From the IMG/VR virus record IMGVR_UViG_3300046804_004958, positions 1 to 49,200 of that record: a DNA stretch of 49,200 bases. One strand, 5' to 3'. Below, in pieces: positions 31,271 to 40,390 of the stretch (position 1 is the stretch's first letter; each line of letters starts with the position of its first letter). The position numbers and the translations under genes were made by a program. The notes below the pieces were generated by a model, which had not been told where the DNA came from, searched no databases, and worked only from the letters and a program-made list of their open reading frames with translations. The DNA is from a virus.

Positions 31271-31963
31271 TTTAACTCTAATATTATCTCCCCGTTTTAA
31301 TTTGTCGTTTAAATATTGTGTAGATTCAGAATATAGCATTATTTTTCTACTATCATTTAAGAATTGTTGTAAATATCCTCTTTTTAGAACGTTTATTGTT
31401 CTTTTTTTGTCGTTCTTTCTAGTTTCGTATTCGTAATTTGTAACTGAATTAACAATATTATATTTTGTTATTGTTAGTTTTAATCCACTATCATAAAATT
31501 TCACATAAGAAGTATTTGGTTCATTATCTGTTTCTGGACGTGGAGATTTAAAATTTTTATCTACTATTAATCCTTCAGGTAAAATTAATCTTCCTTTAGA
31601 ATCTTTTACTTCTTTTGTTTCATAAAATCTAGGTTGATTTAAAGAATCTTCGTATATTTTCTCCGAGTATAAGAAAATATCTTTATCGGATAGTGGCCAT
31701 TGATTCCGAACATTAATAATTCTCGAGCTAATTAAAACTACCCAATCTAAAGTTGGATCTCCATATAACTCTTCAGCAACATTATCTGGACGATCTCCAT
31801 CTTTAATAACATACTTATTAAATAATGTAAGATATCCCTGAATATCTTCTCTTAATTTAACTCTTTTAAATATATTTTTAACAGTAATATATTCTGAAGA
31901 AGAATTTCTATCAGATAGTGGAGAAAGATATTCTAGATCTGGTAGTTCTCTAAAGTATCCCAT
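31262..31963 (-). CDS. gp53: Baseplate wedge protein gp53
   Basis: In this 233-residue protein, DRPDNVAEELYGDPTLDWVVLI matches the T4 gp53 motif RPEELANAIYGNPQLYWVLL, and the NDSRKIMLYSESTQYL end fits the gp53 C-terminus. The length is close to T4 gp53 (196) with an insert around EVKDSKGRLILPEG. gp53 clamps the wedge arms into the baseplate. It is the last gene of a four-gene minus-strand operon and starts one base after gp48 ends. Confidence 0.88.
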   Translation of the reverse strand: MGYFRELPDLEYLSPLSDRNSSSEYITVKNIFKRVKLREDIQGYLTLFNKYVIKDGDRPDNVAEELYGDPTLDWVVLISSRIINVRNQWPLSDKDIFLYSEKIYEDSLNQPRFYETKEVKDSKGRLILPEGLIVDKNFKSPRPETDNEPNTSYVKFYDSGLKLTITKYNIVNSVTNYEYETRKNDKKRTINVLKRGYLQQFLNDSRKIMLYSESTQYLNDKLKRGDNIRVKSP

Positions 31964-31964
31964 A

Positions 31965-32918
31965 TTAGTATCCTACTCCCTCTGTTCCACCAGTTCTCTT
32001 GTATTCTAAATCTGATCCAGAAAATTTAGTTCCTTTATCATCTTTATCATAATCACTATCATAAATTGGTTGAAGTTCTTTAAATGTTAGATCCATAACT
32101 AAAGATATTGGTGTCCCATCTGCATAAGTTGCATAAACATTTTCACCAGTATAATTTACAATCATGTCTGTTAAGGCACACTGTTTAAATTTATTTAAGA
32201 ATGGGTGGTTTTGATTTCCTTTTCTATAAGTAAGCTCAAAAATATTTGGAGTTTCTAAAAATGCAGCATTTTGATAAACTTTTGGTGCCATATTTCTTTT
32301 AAAAGATCTTACGATAGATTTTATTTGAAGAGATTCATTTTCATCTCTTGGAGTCATTTTAAAAGAAAATCTAAAAGACCTCAAAGTTACGTTATTAAAA
32401 AGTAACTCCATATTTGGATTAAACATTCTTCCTGTTGATCTCGCTAAAAGTTGATCTGGAGTTACGTTTGCACTAAAAACATTTACCGCTTGAGAGGCAA
32501 AATATCTGTTAATTGCTAATTTCGCGTCATTATCATCAATAATCTTGTTCAAAAGTCCACCCTGCCCAAAGGTTTTTGTTAGATAATTTTGAGCAGCTTC
32601 TGGAGTTTGGATTTTTATAGCTGTTGTTACATTACCAATTGCCATTCCTGCATAAGAATTCATTGAATCTTCACCATACCCAACGGAATTAGAATCGCTA
32701 ATATTTGAAGGCATAGGTAATAAAATAATACCATCGTCACCCAATTCTGCTACAGATGAAGCAGTGGTTCCAACATTAGCAACAGATGATATACTTCTAC
32801 TTGGTAAAGTTGTTGTAGGTACTGGTAGACCTCCAGCTTTATACTTTTTAATTGTAACTTGTAAATAATCTGTTGTTTCTGTTATCGCTTCGTAAGGATA
32901 TCTTAGTACAGTAGCCAT
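31965..32918 (-). CDS. gp48: Baseplate tail-tube cap gp48
   Basis: The 317-residue protein has a C-terminal half with FSFKMTPRDENESLQIKSIV, IFELTYRKGNQNHPFLNKF, CALTDMIVNYTGENVYATYADG and LTFKELQPIYDSDYD, the conserved tube-like beta fold of T4 gp48 that caps the hub and starts the tail tube. The N-terminal 100 residues are low complexity (SRSISSVANVGTTASSVAEL). T4 gp48 is 364 residues. It neighbours gp53 and gp4 on the minus strand. Confidence 0.85.
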   Translation of the reverse strand: MATVLRYPYEAITETTDYLQVTIKKYKAGGLPVPTTTLPSRSISSVANVGTTASSVAELGDDGIILLPMPSNISDSNSVGYGEDSMNSYAGMAIGNVTTAIKIQTPEAAQNYLTKTFGQGGLLNKIIDDNDAKLAINRYFASQAVNVFSANVTPDQLLARSTGRMFNPNMELLFNNVTLRSFRFSFKMTPRDENESLQIKSIVRSFKRNMAPKVYQNAAFLETPNIFELTYRKGNQNHPFLNKFKQCALTDMIVNYTGENVYATYADGTPISLVMDLTFKELQPIYDSDYDKDDKGTKFSGSDLEYKRTGGTEGVGY

Positions 32919-32928
32919 TATCCTTTTT

Positions 32929-33339
32929 TTAATTATTTAGTCTTATTTTTTTAAATGGTAATTCCTCAAGATCTTTTATTTCTGAAGAATAAACTTCGTA
33001 AATGCTTCCCGGTATTTCATCCCAAGTATATTGACGTACTTTTCCCCAATGAAAATTAATACCTCGAAATCCCCAAGAAAAAACATCTGTTATTGCAACA
33101 AAAGGATTTTGGTCATATTGTATATTTGGTGTTTTCGGATTATAAACAAAAATGTAAAATTTTCCAATTGAAGGAATTTTTGGAGATTCTTTTAAAACTT
33201 CTATCAATTCTAACATTATATCATCAGGATCTTCGTTACCAACTAATCTATCAATTACTGATCTAATTCTATTGACATTATCATTAGTGTCTGTGACACT
33301 TTGTTTTTGTTGTCTTTCTTTTAAAGTTTTTCTTGGCAT
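32929..33339 (-). CDS. Conserved baseplate-cluster protein
   Basis: The 136-residue protein has a basic N-terminal tail (MPRKTLKERQQKQSVTD), a helical part and a conserved core KFYIFVYNPKTPNIQYDQNP and FSWGFRGINFHWGKVRQYTW. I recognise this core from cyanophage structural clusters but cannot tie it to a T4 gene. It overlaps gp4 by one base and sits ten bases before gp48, so a tail or head-completion role is likely. This is inference from context. Confidence 0.7.
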   Translation of the reverse strand: MPRKTLKERQQKQSVTDTNDNVNRIRSVIDRLVGNEDPDDIMLELIEVLKESPKIPSIGKFYIFVYNPKTPNIQYDQNPFVAITDVFSWGFRGINFHWGKVRQYTWDEIPGSIYEVYSSEIKDLEELPFKKIRLNN

Positions 33340-33776
33340 TATTTAATACCTAGTTCATTTTCTGTGAAAACTTTAAATTCATATCCACGATCAGCACACC
33401 ATTCTTTTGCTGCTTCCCATTTTGCTTGATTTTTGGCATATTCATATGCTTCATACATATAAGACTTTGTTTGTCTCTTTGGTTTTGGTGGAGGTGTCAT
33501 TTGTTTTTTTGGTTTAATTTCAATCATATATTTTTTGGTTGCTCCAGTTTCCTCTTTGACTTTGATTAAAAAGTCTGGAAAATATCTATGAGGTTTATTG
33601 TCTATAGGAGATCTATACCAAACAAACATTTCTTCATTAGACCATTCTAAGACATTTTCATTTAAATCACAATAAACCATGAATTTTCTTTCCCACAAAG
33701 ATCTGTATATGATATTTGTTGAATCACCTTTGTATTTTTGGGGATATGAAGGTTTATATTTTCCTTTATATGACAT
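33339..33776 (-). CDS. gp4: Head completion protein gp4
   Basis: The 145-residue protein begins MSYKGKYKPSYPQKYKGDSTN followed by IIYRSLWERKFMVYCD, RYFPDFLIKV and KYMIEIKPKKQ. This matches T4 gp4 (gp50/65), which has a PD-(D/E)XK nuclease-like core; the expected residues Glu29, Asp68, Glu86 and Lys88 are present. gp4 acts after DNA packaging and before tail joining. It is the first gene of the minus-strand operon, starting 38 bases from the plus-strand operon. Confidence 0.9.
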   Translation of the reverse strand: MSYKGKYKPSYPQKYKGDSTNIIYRSLWERKFMVYCDLNENVLEWSNEEMFVWYRSPIDNKPHRYFPDFLIKVKEETGATKKYMIEIKPKKQMTPPPKPKRQTKSYMYEAYEYAKNQAKWEAAKEWCADRGYEFKVFTENELGIK

Positions 33777-33783
33777 CTAAATA
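33776..33783 (+). promoter_or_regulatory. Late-type box TCTAAATA, plus direction
   Basis: TCTAAATA overlaps the gp4 start region and lies 31 bases before the plus-strand ATG at 33815. Its mirror copy for the minus strand is at 33806-33813. Confidence 0.55.
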
Positions 33784-33805
33784 ACATTAATAGTCTAATA
33801 TTAGG

Positions 33806-33813
33806 TATTTAGA
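33806..33813 (-). promoter_or_regulatory. Late-type box TCTAAATA, minus direction
   Basis: On the minus strand 33813-33806 reads TCTAAATA, 29 bases before the gp4 ATG at 33776. The paired arrangement suggests divergent late promoters. Confidence 0.55.
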
Positions 33814-33814
33814 A

Positions 33815-34645
33815 ATGCCAATTCCGGCAATTAGTTCTCTTTCAATGCTTAGTGCTAGGGAACAATTTGGTAGTCTTGCGAGATCTAATAAATTTCAAGT
33901 TTTTATAGAATCTGCTTGGGGAACTGCTGGACCTACAACACCATTTTTAGATCATCTTAAAAATAATACTTTGTATTATGGTATTAATTGGGATAGTGTT
34001 TTTAGAAAAAAATTATCTTTATTGTGTTGTGATGCAAATCTTCCAGCATCTACTTATGCAACTGCGGAAGTAAAGGATAATTTTATGGGAGTTTCACAAG
34101 AATTTGCCCATACTAGAATTAATACAGACATTGATTTTAGTTTTTATGTTGATGATAATTATCATATTTTAGCTTTTTTTGAATCCTGGATGGATTATAT
34201 TTCTGGTGGAAATAGTAAAAAATTAATTCCATCAGATCCTGTTCCCGATGAACCAAGTTTATATGATAATAACATTGGACCATATTATAGAAGATTTAAT
34301 TATCCAAAACTTTATAAAAATCAAGATGGAATTTACATTAAAAAGTTTGAAAACAATTGGGACATTGAGGGAACAACTAATATAACATATCAATTAATTA
34401 ATGCTTTTCCAAAATCTATTGCTTCTATTCCAATTTCATATGGAGAAGCAGAAGTTATGAAAGTTACTGTTACTATGAATTATGATCGTTATCGTTTGTT
34501 TAGAGAATTTTCCCAAAGAGCCGATGTTAAAGGAGCTATTTGGAACTCTGATGGTACTTATACAGTCGACATTTTAATAGATGGAGAAATAGTTAGAAAG
34601 ACTGTTAGCCAAGCAACGTATGATAAGTATTATAAAAACCCATAA
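33815..34645 (+). CDS. T4 gp19/gp54-type tail tube or tube-initiator protein
   Basis: The 276-residue protein has the tube fold signature: ARSNKFQVFIE at the start, LLCCDANLPASTYATAEVKDNFMGVSQEFAHTRI, IDFSFYVDDNYHILAFFESWMDYI and NAFPKSIASIPISYGEAEVMKVTVTMNYDRY. These are typical of T4 gp19 tail tube and gp54 baseplate tube-initiator proteins. Position beside gp48 and gp26 and the size (T4 gp54 is 320) favour a gp54-like role, but I cannot separate the two. It heads the plus-strand tail operon. Confidence 0.7.
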   Translation: MPIPAISSLSMLSAREQFGSLARSNKFQVFIESAWGTAGPTTPFLDHLKNNTLYYGINWDSVFRKKLSLLCCDANLPASTYATAEVKDNFMGVSQEFAHTRINTDIDFSFYVDDNYHILAFFESWMDYISGGNSKKLIPSDPVPDEPSLYDNNIGPYYRRFNYPKLYKNQDGIYIKKFENNWDIEGTTNITYQLINAFPKSIASIPISYGEAEVMKVTVTMNYDRYRLFREFSQRADVKGAIWNSDGTYTVDILIDGEIVRKTVSQATYDKYYKNP

Positions 34646-34648
34646 ATA
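34641..34648 (+). promoter_or_regulatory. Late-type promoter box CATAAATA
   Basis: CATAAATA lies 27 bases before the gp26 ATG and overlaps the upstream stop. It differs from the T4 late consensus only at the first base. Confidence 0.55.
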
Positions 34649-34675
34649 ATCATAACTGAATTGTATTAGGGAATT

Positions 34676-35398
34676 ATGCCTTTACCGAAAATTACTACAC
34701 CAACTTATGAATTAGAAATTCCGTCTACTGGTAAAAAAATTAAATATCGTCCATTTTTAGTGAGAGAAGAAAAAATATTAATTATGGCATTAGAGTCTGA
34801 AGATATGAAATCAATCACAGATTCTATTGTTCAAATATTAAGTGAATGTATTCAAACAAAAGGTGTAAATATATCAGAACTTGCTACTTTTGATATTGAA
34901 TATCTATTTTTAAATATCAGGGCAAAATCTATTGGCGAAAAAATAGAAGTTAATGTAACTTGCCCAGATGATGGGGAAACTCAAGTATCCACTGAAATTA
35001 ATTTAGATACCATTAAAGTTCATAAAGAAAAAAATCATTCTAACATCATTAAAATTGATGATAATTTATCTATGAAAATGAAATATCCTTCATTGGAACA
35101 ATTTGTTGAAAATAATTTTGAATTTCAGCAAACTAATGTTGATGTTGATAAATCTTTAAATATGATAGTTTCATGTATTGATATGGTATATACTCCAGAG
35201 GATTGTTGGTCTGCATCAGATTGCACCAAACAAGAATTAGTGGAATTTATTGAACAAATGAATACAAAACAATTTAAAGAAATTGAGTCTTTCTTTACGT
35301 CTATGCCAAAACTAACTCATACTGTAGTTGTTAAAAATCCAAAAACTAAAAAGGATAATGAAATTGTATTGGAGGGACTAGCAAGTTTTTTCAGTTAG
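34676..35398 (+). CDS. gp26: Baseplate hub subunit gp26
   Basis: The 240-residue protein has the T4 gp26 pattern: PLPKITTPTYELEIPSTGKKIKYRPFLVREEKILIMALES, ELATFDIEYLFLNIRAKSIGE, NVTCPDDGE and C-terminal KELTHT-like PKLTHTVVVKNPKTKK. T4 gp26 (208 residues) belongs to the hub assembly set. The gene has its own late-type promoter box and is followed two bases later by a small ORF, as in other cyanophages. Confidence 0.88.
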   Translation: MPLPKITTPTYELEIPSTGKKIKYRPFLVREEKILIMALESEDMKSITDSIVQILSECIQTKGVNISELATFDIEYLFLNIRAKSIGEKIEVNVTCPDDGETQVSTEINLDTIKVHKEKNHSNIIKIDDNLSMKMKYPSLEQFVENNFEFQQTNVDVDKSLNMIVSCIDMVYTPEDCWSASDCTKQELVEFIEQMNTKQFKEIESFFTSMPKLTHTVVVKNPKTKKDNEIVLEGLASFFS

Positions 35399-35400
35399 TA

Positions 35401-35568
35401 ATGTCTCATACTAGTCTTGAGGCATATTACAAAATTAATTTTTCTTTAATGCAGCATCATAAATATTCTTTGACTGAACTTGATAATATGATTCCCTGGG
35501 AAAGAGAAGTTTATGTATCTCTTTTACAACAATATATTGAGGAAGAAAACGCAAAACAGAGGCAGTAA
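35401..35568 (+). CDS. Small tail-cluster protein
   Basis: The 55-residue protein MSHTSLEAYYKINFSLMQ... ends with IPWEREVYVSLLQQYIEEEN. The IPWxxRE(V/I)Y..LL..(Y/H)I pattern is common in small phage tail assembly proteins encoded between hub and tape-measure-like genes. It fits exactly between gp26 and the next gene. A chaperone-like role is inferred from position only. T4 has gp51 at this place, but the lengths differ greatly. Confidence 0.7.
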   Translation: MSHTSLEAYYKINFSLMQHHKYSLTELDNMIPWEREVYVSLLQQYIEEENAKQRQ

Positions 35569-37797
35569 GTGGCATTAGGAGAACAACCATTTTTTAAATC
35601 GCCATCAGTACCTAAAATAGGGAAGAGATCTTTTTCTTCCTCTGTTTTTTCTAGCATTCCGGAAATAATAAATCAAAAATTTAAAACATCTAGTTTTAAT
35701 TTTTTCCAACCAAAACAAAAAAATCTTACACAAGAGACTGATTTACTGAAGACACAGGTAAATCAGTCAACTAAAAATGATAAAATTATAAATTCTACTC
35801 TTGTAGAAACTAATAGAATTTTAGTTGAAATACAAAAACAACTTTCTCTTGACTTTGCTAATAGAATAACAGAAAAAAAACAAACTTTAGCAAATTCAAA
35901 ATTATCTGTTCAAAAACAAAAAATATCCGCAAAAGAAAAATCTATTGAATCATCCAATAAAATTAATGAAAAAATTGGACAAGCTTTTAGTAAAGTAACT
36001 GAACCTGCTAAATCTATTTTTGATAAAATACTTCAATTTTTTAGTATTCTTTTAACTGGAATTCTTGTAAACAGTGCATGGAAATGGTTAGAAGTTCCAG
36101 AAAATCGTGAAAAAGTAGGAAAGTTTTTTAGTTTTATTGCTGAACATTGGAGATGGATTGTTCGTATTTTAGTCCTTGGTAAATTATTAGGATTTTTATA
36201 TAAAGTTTATAGGATTGTAAATGGATTACGGAAAGGTGTTGATTTATTAAAAGGTGGGTGGGATAATCTCAGAAAAGCAAAAACTTCTGGTGCTGGGGGA
36301 ATTGACTGTAAAGCTATATTAAATTGTTTAAAAACAGCGCCTGAATTTGCTATTGAAGTTATTAAAAAATTGATCGCTACTGGAATTCTTGCGAATACAA
36401 TCAGGTCAATGCTTCCTGAGCAACCTGGCATCCCACCAACAGTAACACCTCCAGTAACAATACCTCCAGTAGTACCAGCACCACCAGTAAAACCAGTAAA
36501 TCCACCACAAACACAACGACCACAACAACCACAACGACCACAACAACCACAACCACAACCACTATTTCCAACAACACCTACACAACAACAAAAACCCTGG
36601 TGGCAAGATCCTGCTGTGTGGTTTGCAATTTTTTCGGCACTTGTTGAAATTCGAAAGTCTTTTGAACCTATTGGTGTATCTCAAAAATCACCTGGATTTA
36701 ATGATTATATTCCAAATTATAAACCTGGAGTTCAACATGCTGCGGAAGGTGGAACAATTCCAAAGACACCAATTCAATTTAAAGAAAATAGTAGTAAAAA
36801 GTGTGATACTTGCTCTCTTCTTCCTACTTTTTCTTCTGGGGGAACAGTTGGTGGACCTGGATCTGGAAATGTTGATAGTGTTCCCGCTATGCTTGCTCCT
36901 AATGAAGAAGTTATACGATCATCTGCAGCAATGCTTTTCAGACCATTATTAAAAGATATTAATGATCATGCTGGAAAATTATGGATGACATTTAAAGAAT
37001 CAGTTGATTTGCAAGAAAAGAATAATTTTAGACAACTTTCAACTTCTGAAAGATTTGGAAGATTATTAGATCAATTTAATAAAGAATTGAATGGATTAAT
37101 TAGAAAAGAGAAATTAAAAAATATTCCAAAAAGTGCATTTGGAACATTTCAAGAAACTGGTGGATATGGAAGATATTCTACTCCAGAACAACAACAACCT
37201 ACAACACAACCTACAACACAACCTACAACACAACCTACAGGACAACCTACAACACAACCTACAGGACAACCTACAACACAACCTACAACACAACCTACAA
37301 CACAACCTACAGGACAACCTACAACACAACCTACAGGACAACCTACAGGACAACCTACAACAACACCACCACCCACAGGACAACCTACAGGACAACCTTA
37401 TAAACCTGGTGATACTATTCCTGGTTCACGCCCCTTTTCTCCTCAACCCACCCCAAATACTCAACCAGAAATAAAATTACCACAGAATCCATTAACACTT
37501 CCAGTAGATTCTTGGAAATCACAATCTCAATCAATTTTTAATGTAGAAAAAACAATAAGTCAATATGTCGTACCAAAACAAAAAGAAATACCTGTTAAAA
37601 ACTTTAAACCAACTAGAAGAACAAATATTATACCTTATCAAATTCCACCGATTAATTTGGCATCAAATGCTAATAATGTAAAAATTCCAGAATTTTCTAA
37701 TGGATCTTTAACACAAGTTCCTGCAATACCTTCTTTTGATCTTGGTAATCCTTATATATTCTCAACACCATACGATCTTGGTATGATAGGTGTATAA
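35569..37797 (+). CDS. Large tail protein with tape-measure-like features
   Basis: The 742-residue protein starts at GTG, six bases after AGAGG. The N-terminal 150 residues are charged and coiled-coil-like, then comes a membrane-like helix ([17 protein letters not shown], near 157-173) and a second hydrophobic helix ([16 protein letters not shown]). Pro/Gln-rich linkers follow, with the motif [23 protein letters not shown] (near 428-450), typical of tape-measure proteins. After that are tandem PTTQ/PTGQ repeats (37195-37395) and a C-terminal tail. It lies where T4 keeps gp27-gp29. Tape measure or hub-associated is the best guess; it is long and disordered in parts. Confidence 0.6.
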   Translation: MALGEQPFFKSPSVPKIGKRSFSSSVFSSIPEIINQKFKTSSFNFFQPKQKNLTQETDLLKTQVNQSTKNDKIINSTLVETNRILVEIQKQLSLDFANRITEKKQTLANSKLSVQKQKISAKEKSIESSNKINEKIGQAFSKVTEPAKSIFDKILQFFSILLTGILVNSAWKWLEVPENREKVGKFFSFIAEHWRWIVRILVLGKLLGFLYKVYRIVNGLRKGVDLLKGGWDNLRKAKTSGAGGIDCKAILNCLKTAPEFAIEVIKKLIATGILANTIRSMLPEQPGIPPTVTPPVTIPPVVPAPPVKPVNPPQTQRPQQPQRPQQPQPQPLFPTTPTQQQKPWWQDPAVWFAIFSALVEIRKSFEPIGVSQKSPGFNDYIPNYKPGVQHAAEGGTIPKTPIQFKENSSKKCDTCSLLPTFSSGGTVGGPGSGNVDSVPAMLAPNEEVIRSSAAMLFRPLLKDINDHAGKLWMTFKESVDLQEKNNFRQLSTSERFGRLLDQFNKELNGLIRKEKLKNIPKSAFGTFQETGGYGRYSTPEQQQPTTQPTTQPTTQPTGQPTTQPTGQPTTQPTTQPTTQPTGQPTTQPTGQPTGQPTTTPPPTGQPTGQPYKPGDTIPGSRPFSPQPTPNTQPEIKLPQNPLTLPVDSWKSQSQSIFNVEKTISQYVVPKQKEIPVKNFKPTRRTNIIPYQIPPINLASNANNVKIPEFSNGSLTQVPAIPSFDLGNPYIFSTPYDLGMIGV
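37195..37395 (+). repeat. PTTQ/PTGQ coding repeat
   Basis: Twelve-base units (cctacaacacaa and cctacaggacaa) encode about 16 PTTQ or PTGQ motifs in tandem, forming a flexible Pro/Thr/Gln linker within the tape-measure-like protein. Confidence 0.95.
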
Positions 37798-37800
37798 AAT

Positions 37801-40389
37801 ATGGATTTAAAACAAATAAAAAGATTAAAGTTAAATTCTACTAATATACAAAGTGCTTTAGTTTCTAACAATAAAAGATTAAAGAAGATTAGGTCAGATG
37901 AAAATTCTTTTGTTAGAAATCAATTTATAAATCAAAAAAGATCAGATAAAGAGCAGAGTATAGAAAAACCTCCATCTAAAATAAGTAGAGCAATTGAGTT
38001 TGTAAAATCTAGACTTATTAGCACACCTATGAGCATTTTTGATAAAATTAAAGAATTTTTTGCTCTTGTTTTGATGGGATTATTGATTAATCAACTTCCT
38101 AAAATTATTAAAGGTCTTCAAGAATTTTTTGGTAAAAATCCATGGATTATAAACGGTATAAAAGAAACTATTAAAAACGTTGGAAATGGATTAAAGTCTC
38201 TTATTGATGTTGTTAAAATGATAAGTGATTCTGTTTATGAAAATACTCCGAAGCAAAGAAAGGACATAGAAGACTTAATTAATAATATTGATTCACTTCT
38301 TACTGGTATAGAAAATAATTTATTAGGAGTAATTGGAAATGTAATTATTGGTCCTCCCCCACCAACAGTAAATAATCCAGATTATTCTTCTTTTAAATCT
38401 GGTGGTGGAATGGCAGCTTTAAAAAAAGGCAGTTCAGTTAAGGAAGTTATTAAGCGCGGAAAAGAAAATATTAATAGGTATAATTCTGGACCAAGATCTC
38501 CAACCCCAGCACCAGCGTTACCTTCACCATTAGCTCCTCCATCAATTCCAATACAATCTTTTGCAAAAGGTGGAACGGTACAAAAAGTACCTAATACTGA
38601 ATCCAATAAAAAATCTATTAACACAAGAACTTTTGCTAAACCCGGCGGAACTCCAAGTGGAAGAAAAGCAATAAAATCAGCAGAATCTTTTGATAAGTAT
38701 AAGTCAAATACTGTGGCAAAATTTACTGATATAAAAATTCAAGAAAATAATAATAATCTCTTTGAAAAATTAATTGAAAATTTTAAAAATTTGAAGTCAT
38801 TGATGGGTGATAATAAAAAAGGTGGTGGGGGTGGTGGTGGAAAAGAAGGTAATGAAATACCTCTTGAAGGTGAAGTAGTAAAAAGTGATAGTTCTGACTT
38901 TTGGTTATTATCAACTGTTGCTCTATATGAAGGTATAAATCAACAAGGATATGCTGATGTTGCTCAAGTAACTTATAATCGTGTTGGTGCTCCAGGAGAT
39001 CCTTGGAAGACTGGTGGAAGCATAAGATCCGCATTATTGGCACCTTCACAATATACTCCAGTTATGAGATATGGTGGACCATCTGCTTGGGGAAAAATTG
39101 TGGACAGAGAAAGTGCTGTTGCTTTTGTTAAAAAGAATGGAAAAACTCCACAACAATTGGATGTATCGGCGGCAGCAATTTTAGACCCCAGTAAGCAATC
39201 ATCAGCAAAAACTTTTATTGGTCCAAGGGATAGTTTTAGATCAACTTCAACAGAAAACAAATCATATAATCAACTAGCAGATGATACTGAAGTAACAAGG
39301 AATGGTCACATTTTTGGATTTGAACCAAAAGGTGCTCAAATTGAAGAATTTAGAAAAGGTAAATTAAAACCAGCAAATGTCCCTACTATTATTGAAGGTG
39401 AGGTAATTACTCCATATACTCCAACGGAATTAAAGGGTAAAAATACAGCTTTTCAAGGAAGTACAGGAAGATCTACAGGACCTCATATGCATATTGGACC
39501 TATGGAATTATTAGATCCTAAAACTCTAGCATATGTTGGTAAACAATCTAATCAAGGATTAGTTGATTCTAGAAGAGCCGCTTTTAGAGTTGTAAAAGCT
39601 TTAATTGCCAGAAAAACAAGATTTGTGTTGAGTAATCTTGATGTTAACAGAATTTATGATCCTTCTAGAGAAAGATTAACTGATAGTCAAATACAAAATC
39701 TTATTCTTGCAGAACAAAATGCTCATATATCAAGATCAATGGAAAGTTCCTGGGGTGGAATTGACATTGTTGCATTAGGTGCTACTGATATTCCCATTCC
39801 TGTTGGTCCAGTTAAATATCATCCTGATGGATTTGGATATAGGGCGCAACTATTAGGAACAAAAGGATTTGTTGGACATTTAACTGAAGGATCAAAATCA
39901 ACACCTCTTTCTCAAATTGAAAAACCAGATGTTAAACCAAAAATTGATCCTGTAATCAAACAAGAAAATTTAGATAGATTAAAAACAGTAATTAATTCTA
40001 AACCTGGAAGTGGAGAAAAAGTTAAAATACCTGGAGTTGGAACTTATGAAAAAGGTAGAAATGTTATTGGATTGCCTGAAGATAAGTATTATGATGAAAA
40101 TGGAGATAGAATAACAAAAGATGAATTTTACAAACGACTTGAGAGGGTAAAAAGTCAAAGCAATCAAATTTCTAGTGCTTCAAATTTAATTGAACCTAAT
40201 AAGTTGGTCAAAAATAATTTACAATTTGATCAAGAGGAATTTGAACAAACAATTATTATTGCACAACAACCAATTATTACTTCAGGACCACCAGTTCCTA
40301 TACCATTCCCAGTTAAACAAAGATCTACATATTCTTCAAAAGAAGTAGTAAATAATCAACAATCTATAATAGTACGAGGTTTAGTATAA
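37801..40389 (+). CDS. Tail hub protein with SleB-like and M23-like lytic domains
   Basis: The 862-residue protein has a charged N-terminus, then a hydrophobic helix (FFALVLMGLLINQLPKII) like that of its upstream neighbour. A SleB/cell wall hydrolase-like region follows (residues about 360-500) with LLSTVALYEGINQQGYADVAQVTYNRV and APSQYTPV. After it comes an M23-like segment with STGRSTGPHMHIG (near 554), where HxH matches the zinc-binding motif of lysostaphin-type peptidases, though the partner His/Asp is not obvious. A C-terminal Pro/Ser-rich tail ends the protein. It probably carries the peptidoglycan-degrading activity that T4 keeps inside gp5. Confidence 0.68.
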   Translation: MDLKQIKRLKLNSTNIQSALVSNNKRLKKIRSDENSFVRNQFINQKRSDKEQSIEKPPSKISRAIEFVKSRLISTPMSIFDKIKEFFALVLMGLLINQLPKIIKGLQEFFGKNPWIINGIKETIKNVGNGLKSLIDVVKMISDSVYENTPKQRKDIEDLINNIDSLLTGIENNLLGVIGNVIIGPPPPTVNNPDYSSFKSGGGMAALKKGSSVKEVIKRGKENINRYNSGPRSPTPAPALPSPLAPPSIPIQSFAKGGTVQKVPNTESNKKSINTRTFAKPGGTPSGRKAIKSAESFDKYKSNTVAKFTDIKIQENNNNLFEKLIENFKNLKSLMGDNKKGGGGGGGKEGNEIPLEGEVVKSDSSDFWLLSTVALYEGINQQGYADVAQVTYNRVGAPGDPWKTGGSIRSALLAPSQYTPVMRYGGPSAWGKIVDRESAVAFVKKNGKTPQQLDVSAAAILDPSKQSSAKTFIGPRDSFRSTSTENKSYNQLADDTEVTRNGHIFGFEPKGAQIEEFRKGKLKPANVPTIIEGEVITPYTPTELKGKNTAFQGSTGRSTGPHMHIGPMELLDPKTLAYVGKQSNQGLVDSRRAAFRVVKALIARKTRFVLSNLDVNRIYDPSRERLTDSQIQNLILAEQNAHISRSMESSWGGIDIVALGATDIPIPVGPVKYHPDGFGYRAQLLGTKGFVGHLTEGSKSTPLSQIEKPDVKPKIDPVIKQENLDRLKTVINSKPGSGEKVKIPGVGTYEKGRNVIGLPEDKYYDENGDRITKDEFYKRLERVKSQSNQISSASNLIEPNKLVKNNLQFDQEEFEQTIIIAQQPIITSGPPVPIPFPVKQRSTYSSKEVVNNQQSIIVRGLV

Positions 40390-40390
40390 A

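Noticed and set aside
35458-35465. CATAAATA within the small ORF at 35401 as a promoter of the tape-measure-like gene
   Set aside because: It lies inside coding sequence, more than 100 bases upstream of the next start, and AT-rich sequence makes chance matches likely.
37114-37395. Minus-strand Cys/Arg-rich frames across the PTTQ repeat
   Set aside because: These are mirror translations of the PTTQ coding repeat with no independent support.
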